Below, piece after piece: positions 61,970-64,000 of a stretch of 64,000 nt of DNA (the stretch's first letter is position 1; every line of letters starts with the position of its first letter). Position numbers and translations under genes: made by a program. Location: contig JANAVB010002199.1 of the NCBI GenBank assembly GCA_029216955.1, positions 16,093,120 through 16,157,119 of the forward strand, in the 5' to 3' direction. This DNA comes from Iris pallida. Lineage: Eukaryota; Streptophyta; Magnoliopsida; Asparagales; Iridaceae. The notes under the pieces were generated by a model. It did no database searches. It was not told where the DNA came from and saw nothing but the letters and a program-made list of their open reading frames with translations.

Positions 61970-62764
61970 TGTTGGCCCAATGATTGTATCATGTTTTTGA
62001 ATATGGTTAATAGGTTAAGTTTAGCATTTCATTATCACTAATCTTCATACTATCACTATAGCATTTCTACTTATACTTATATCTTTGGTGATATGTGCCC
62101 ATTGGTTTACATCTTAGTGATATGAGCTTATCTATCTTAAATTTAATTGGGTTGCCAAAATCAAAACTATGTTTTTGATTGTGGTCATTCAATTAAGTTT
62201 AATCATTCTGATATCACTAACATTTATGCCATCACCTTAGCACTTATACTTAAACTTTGCATAGTCCTAATGTGCTTTAATTTATCATACTTGCTACTAT
62301 GGATATTGCTTTGTTCGTCTAACATGTACATGCAGAAAAGCAATAAGCAAGATCAACGTGGACATATGCAATGAAGAAATCATGGTGGGCCAAAGACGAC
62401 GGATCCCACAAGATTTTTCTGAACCAACCCGACGACATCTCTGGAGCCACGCACCGGGGGTTCCGCTGCCCGGTCAGCGGACGGGGGTCGAGGGGGCAGC
62501 GCCCCTCGTCAGGGGTTCGGGGGCGAAGCCCCCGAAAGGTATTCAGTTTTCGCAAACTGGATATCTTTGGACAGCTGCCGCCAAGGGAAAAAGCCAGCAC
62601 CTATCAAAGGAAGAAGCCAAGCCATGCCATCATCATTTCAAGACTCTGAAGAAGCCTGCACCTGCTACAGTATATCTGGAGTCTGTAATGAGTCTTAGGA
62701 ACCATTGTAAACACAAGAAATGGATGGCAAAATCGAAAGCTAGGGTAGAATATATCCCAGGACA

Positions 62765-63030
62765 ATCTTCGGAATCCTGGCGGATAATCCGGCGGATCTC
62801 CGCGGAAATCCGGCGGAAGATCCGAATGGTCTCACAGAATACCTTCTGTGAGTGTTCGGATTATCCGGCGGAAAACTGCGGAATTCCGGCGGATTTTCCG
62901 TCATATGACCGTTTGCATTCCAACGGTTGGATTTTACGAATGATTGATCCCAACGGCTCTTTTTATAGCCGTTGGACTATTCAGGCGGATGATCCGGCGG
63001 ATTTCCGCGAAAATCCGGCGGATGATCCGT
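62765..63030. repeat. ATCCGGCGGAT-type repeats in Copia U3
   Basis: Many copies of CCGGCGGATNNTCCGC words in both orientations sit just upstream of the LTR TATA box. Confidence 0.8.
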
Positions 63031-63263
63031 CAGCCTGAGAAAGTTGCATTATTGCACTTTCCTTTGCTTTGGTTATAAATAGCCTTGAACCCCTTCATTC
63101 AAGGTTGATGCTTTGAGCCTAAAAATTTCCAAAACCACCAAAGCTTATCCACATACAACTCTACAAAGCCTTCATTTGCCATCTACAAATTGTGTTAGAG
63201 TTATTGAATTGAAAAGTGAGATCTTCATCCTATTCTATAAGGAGATCAAAACCTATTGTGAAA

Positions 63264-63403
63264 GGTTGAAGTTGGAGAGTCTTCGTATCCAAACTCTCGG
63301 TTGAAGTTGGGGAGTCTTCGTATCCAAACTCTCGGTTGAAGTTGGGGAGTCTTCGTATCCAAACTCTCGGTTGAAGTCGGAGAGCCCTTCGGATTAAAGC
63401 TCT
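63264..63403 (+). repeat. 35-bp tandem repeat in Copia LTR
   Basis: Three near-identical units start GGTTGAAGTTGGGGAGTCTT at 63264, 63299 and 63334, with a degenerate fourth at 63369. They lie downstream of the TATA box, so they would be transcribed. Confidence 0.9.
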
Positions 63404-63648
63404 TGTGTAAGAAGTTGGCGAGTTCTTCGGATCCAAACTCGTGTGTAACTATTTGCTCAAATAGTGGATTAAAGCCGGAGAGAGTTCCGGGACTGGACTG
63501 CCTCTTAGGAGGATACCAGGATATATCGGGTGTCGGTATTGTGTTTGCTTCTTCTCTTGCACTTATATTTTAAATTACCAATTAGCTTGTGCTAAGTGCT
63601 TGATTAGTTAGCTTGACCCTATTCACCCCCCCTCTAGGGTTCCTACAA

Positions 63649-63661
63649 TTGGTATCAGAGC
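63649..63661 (+). promoter_or_regulatory. Copia primer-binding site (initiator tRNA-Met)
   Basis: TTGGTATCAGAGC begins one base after the LTR end. Confidence 0.9.
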
Positions 63662-63715
63662 AAGGACTCTATTGTTAGGCTTAACATCCTTAGAGTAGAT
63701 CCTTGTTATTTTTCT

Positions 63716-64000
63716 ATGGCAACCTATTCCTCATCCTCCGATAAAGAGGGTTTTATTTCTAGTAGCATACACAATCATGTTTCTTCTAAATGCAAGAAAT
63801 GCTCTAAGTGGAAAGCCATGGCTAAACAATCCTTAGAGATTCTTGACAACCTTCATTCTACAAATGAAGAACTTTCTGAAAAGGTTATTCATTTAGAAGA
63901 AGCAAATGAGTTTTTGAGAAATGAAAACAATATTTTATTATCTAGACTTGATTCTCAAAACTCATCTTGTGTTTCTTTAAAGAGTTTGAATGAGGCTTTA
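63716..64000 (+). CDS. Copia gag, N-terminal part (95 codons, cut by window end)
   Basis: This is the first ATG after the primer site, and the frame is open to the last base. It starts MATYSSSSDKEGF, has a CKKCSKWKAMAK segment and a heptad-like Glu/Leu-rich helix (EELSEKVIHLEEANEFLRN), suggesting an N-terminal coiled coil. It is placed as gag of a Ty1/Copia element by its position after LTR and primer site. Lineage cannot be fixed from this piece. Confidence 0.7.
   Translation, partial: MATYSSSSDKEGFISSSIHNHVSSKCKKCSKWKAMAKQSLEILDNLHSTNEELSEKVIHLEEANEFLRNENNILLSRLDSQNSSCVSLKSLNEAL

Larger units (their letters stand above)
61970..63647 (+). repeat. Copia 5' LTR (~1.68 kb)
   Basis: The end CCTACA is fixed by the primer site that follows. 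The start TGTTGGCCCA at 61970 is the best TG candidate but is inferred. TATA box (GGTTATAAATAGCC) near 63073-63081; hairpin-prone GGGGGCAGCGCCCC words at 62490-62550; GGCGGAT-rich U3; 35-bp repeats in R/U5. Confidence 0.65.
61970..64000 (+). mobile_element. Ty1/Copia retrotransposon, 5' part
   Basis: A 5' LTR, initiator-Met primer site and the start of gag, running off the window. The 3' LTR and target duplication cannot be seen. Confidence 0.75.

Overview
The window is plant nuclear DNA, almost certainly angiosperm. The spliced genes have GT-AG introns, and the LTR retrotransposons belong to the plant-specific Tat and Del/Tekay lineages of Ty3/Gypsy and to Ty1/Copia. The very GC-rich first exon of the 4CL-like gene, falling to ordinary GC in later exons, favours a monocot. 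No bacterial operons, rRNA, tRNA or CRISPR were seen.

Layout. Bases 1-37,520 are a nest of LTR retrotransposons. The oldest layer is a decayed Del/Tekay-type element on the minus strand (gag and protease-RT at 5,024-7,645, about 3.7 kb of 5' LTR in three pieces up to about 37,520). Three insertions broke it. Tat-1 lies in its reverse transcriptase (plus strand, 1 to 5,018, 5' end outside the window). Tat-2 lies in its LTR (minus strand, 8,211-26,919, complete, target duplication GTCCT). A non-autonomous element without coding capacity, LARD-like, lies in the same LTR (27,146-34,374, target duplication AAAAC). Bases 37,934-38,310 hold a tandem array of palindromic repeats.

Bases 38,940-56,932 are a nine-exon gene for the E2F dimerization partner DP, 357 codons and intact. 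Its introns are loaded with hAT-type MITEs, RTE-LINE 3' ends, a long foldback and long poly-C/poly-G tracts. Bases 57,828-61,111 (minus) are an intact six-exon 4-coumarate-CoA-ligase-like gene, 542 codons, with a C-terminal tripeptide resembling a peroxisomal signal. DP and 4CLL converge tail to tail about 0.9 kb apart. From 61,970 a Ty1/Copia element starts (LTR, initiator-Met primer site, start of gag) and runs off the window.

The most interesting material is in the two Tat elements. (1) Both LTRs end in ATGGMAAACA after an AUG-free leader, so the first protein appears to start inside the LTR and be read through the primer-binding site. (2) Both carry antisense genes with their own TATA boxes between pol and the 3' LTR: a three-exon plant-mobile-domain-like gene of about 1,340 codons in Tat-2, and three mini-genes (one spliced) in Tat-1. 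(3) Both have several copies of the same ~20-bp motif at the sense/antisense boundary. All calls come from reading the sequence; no database search was possible.
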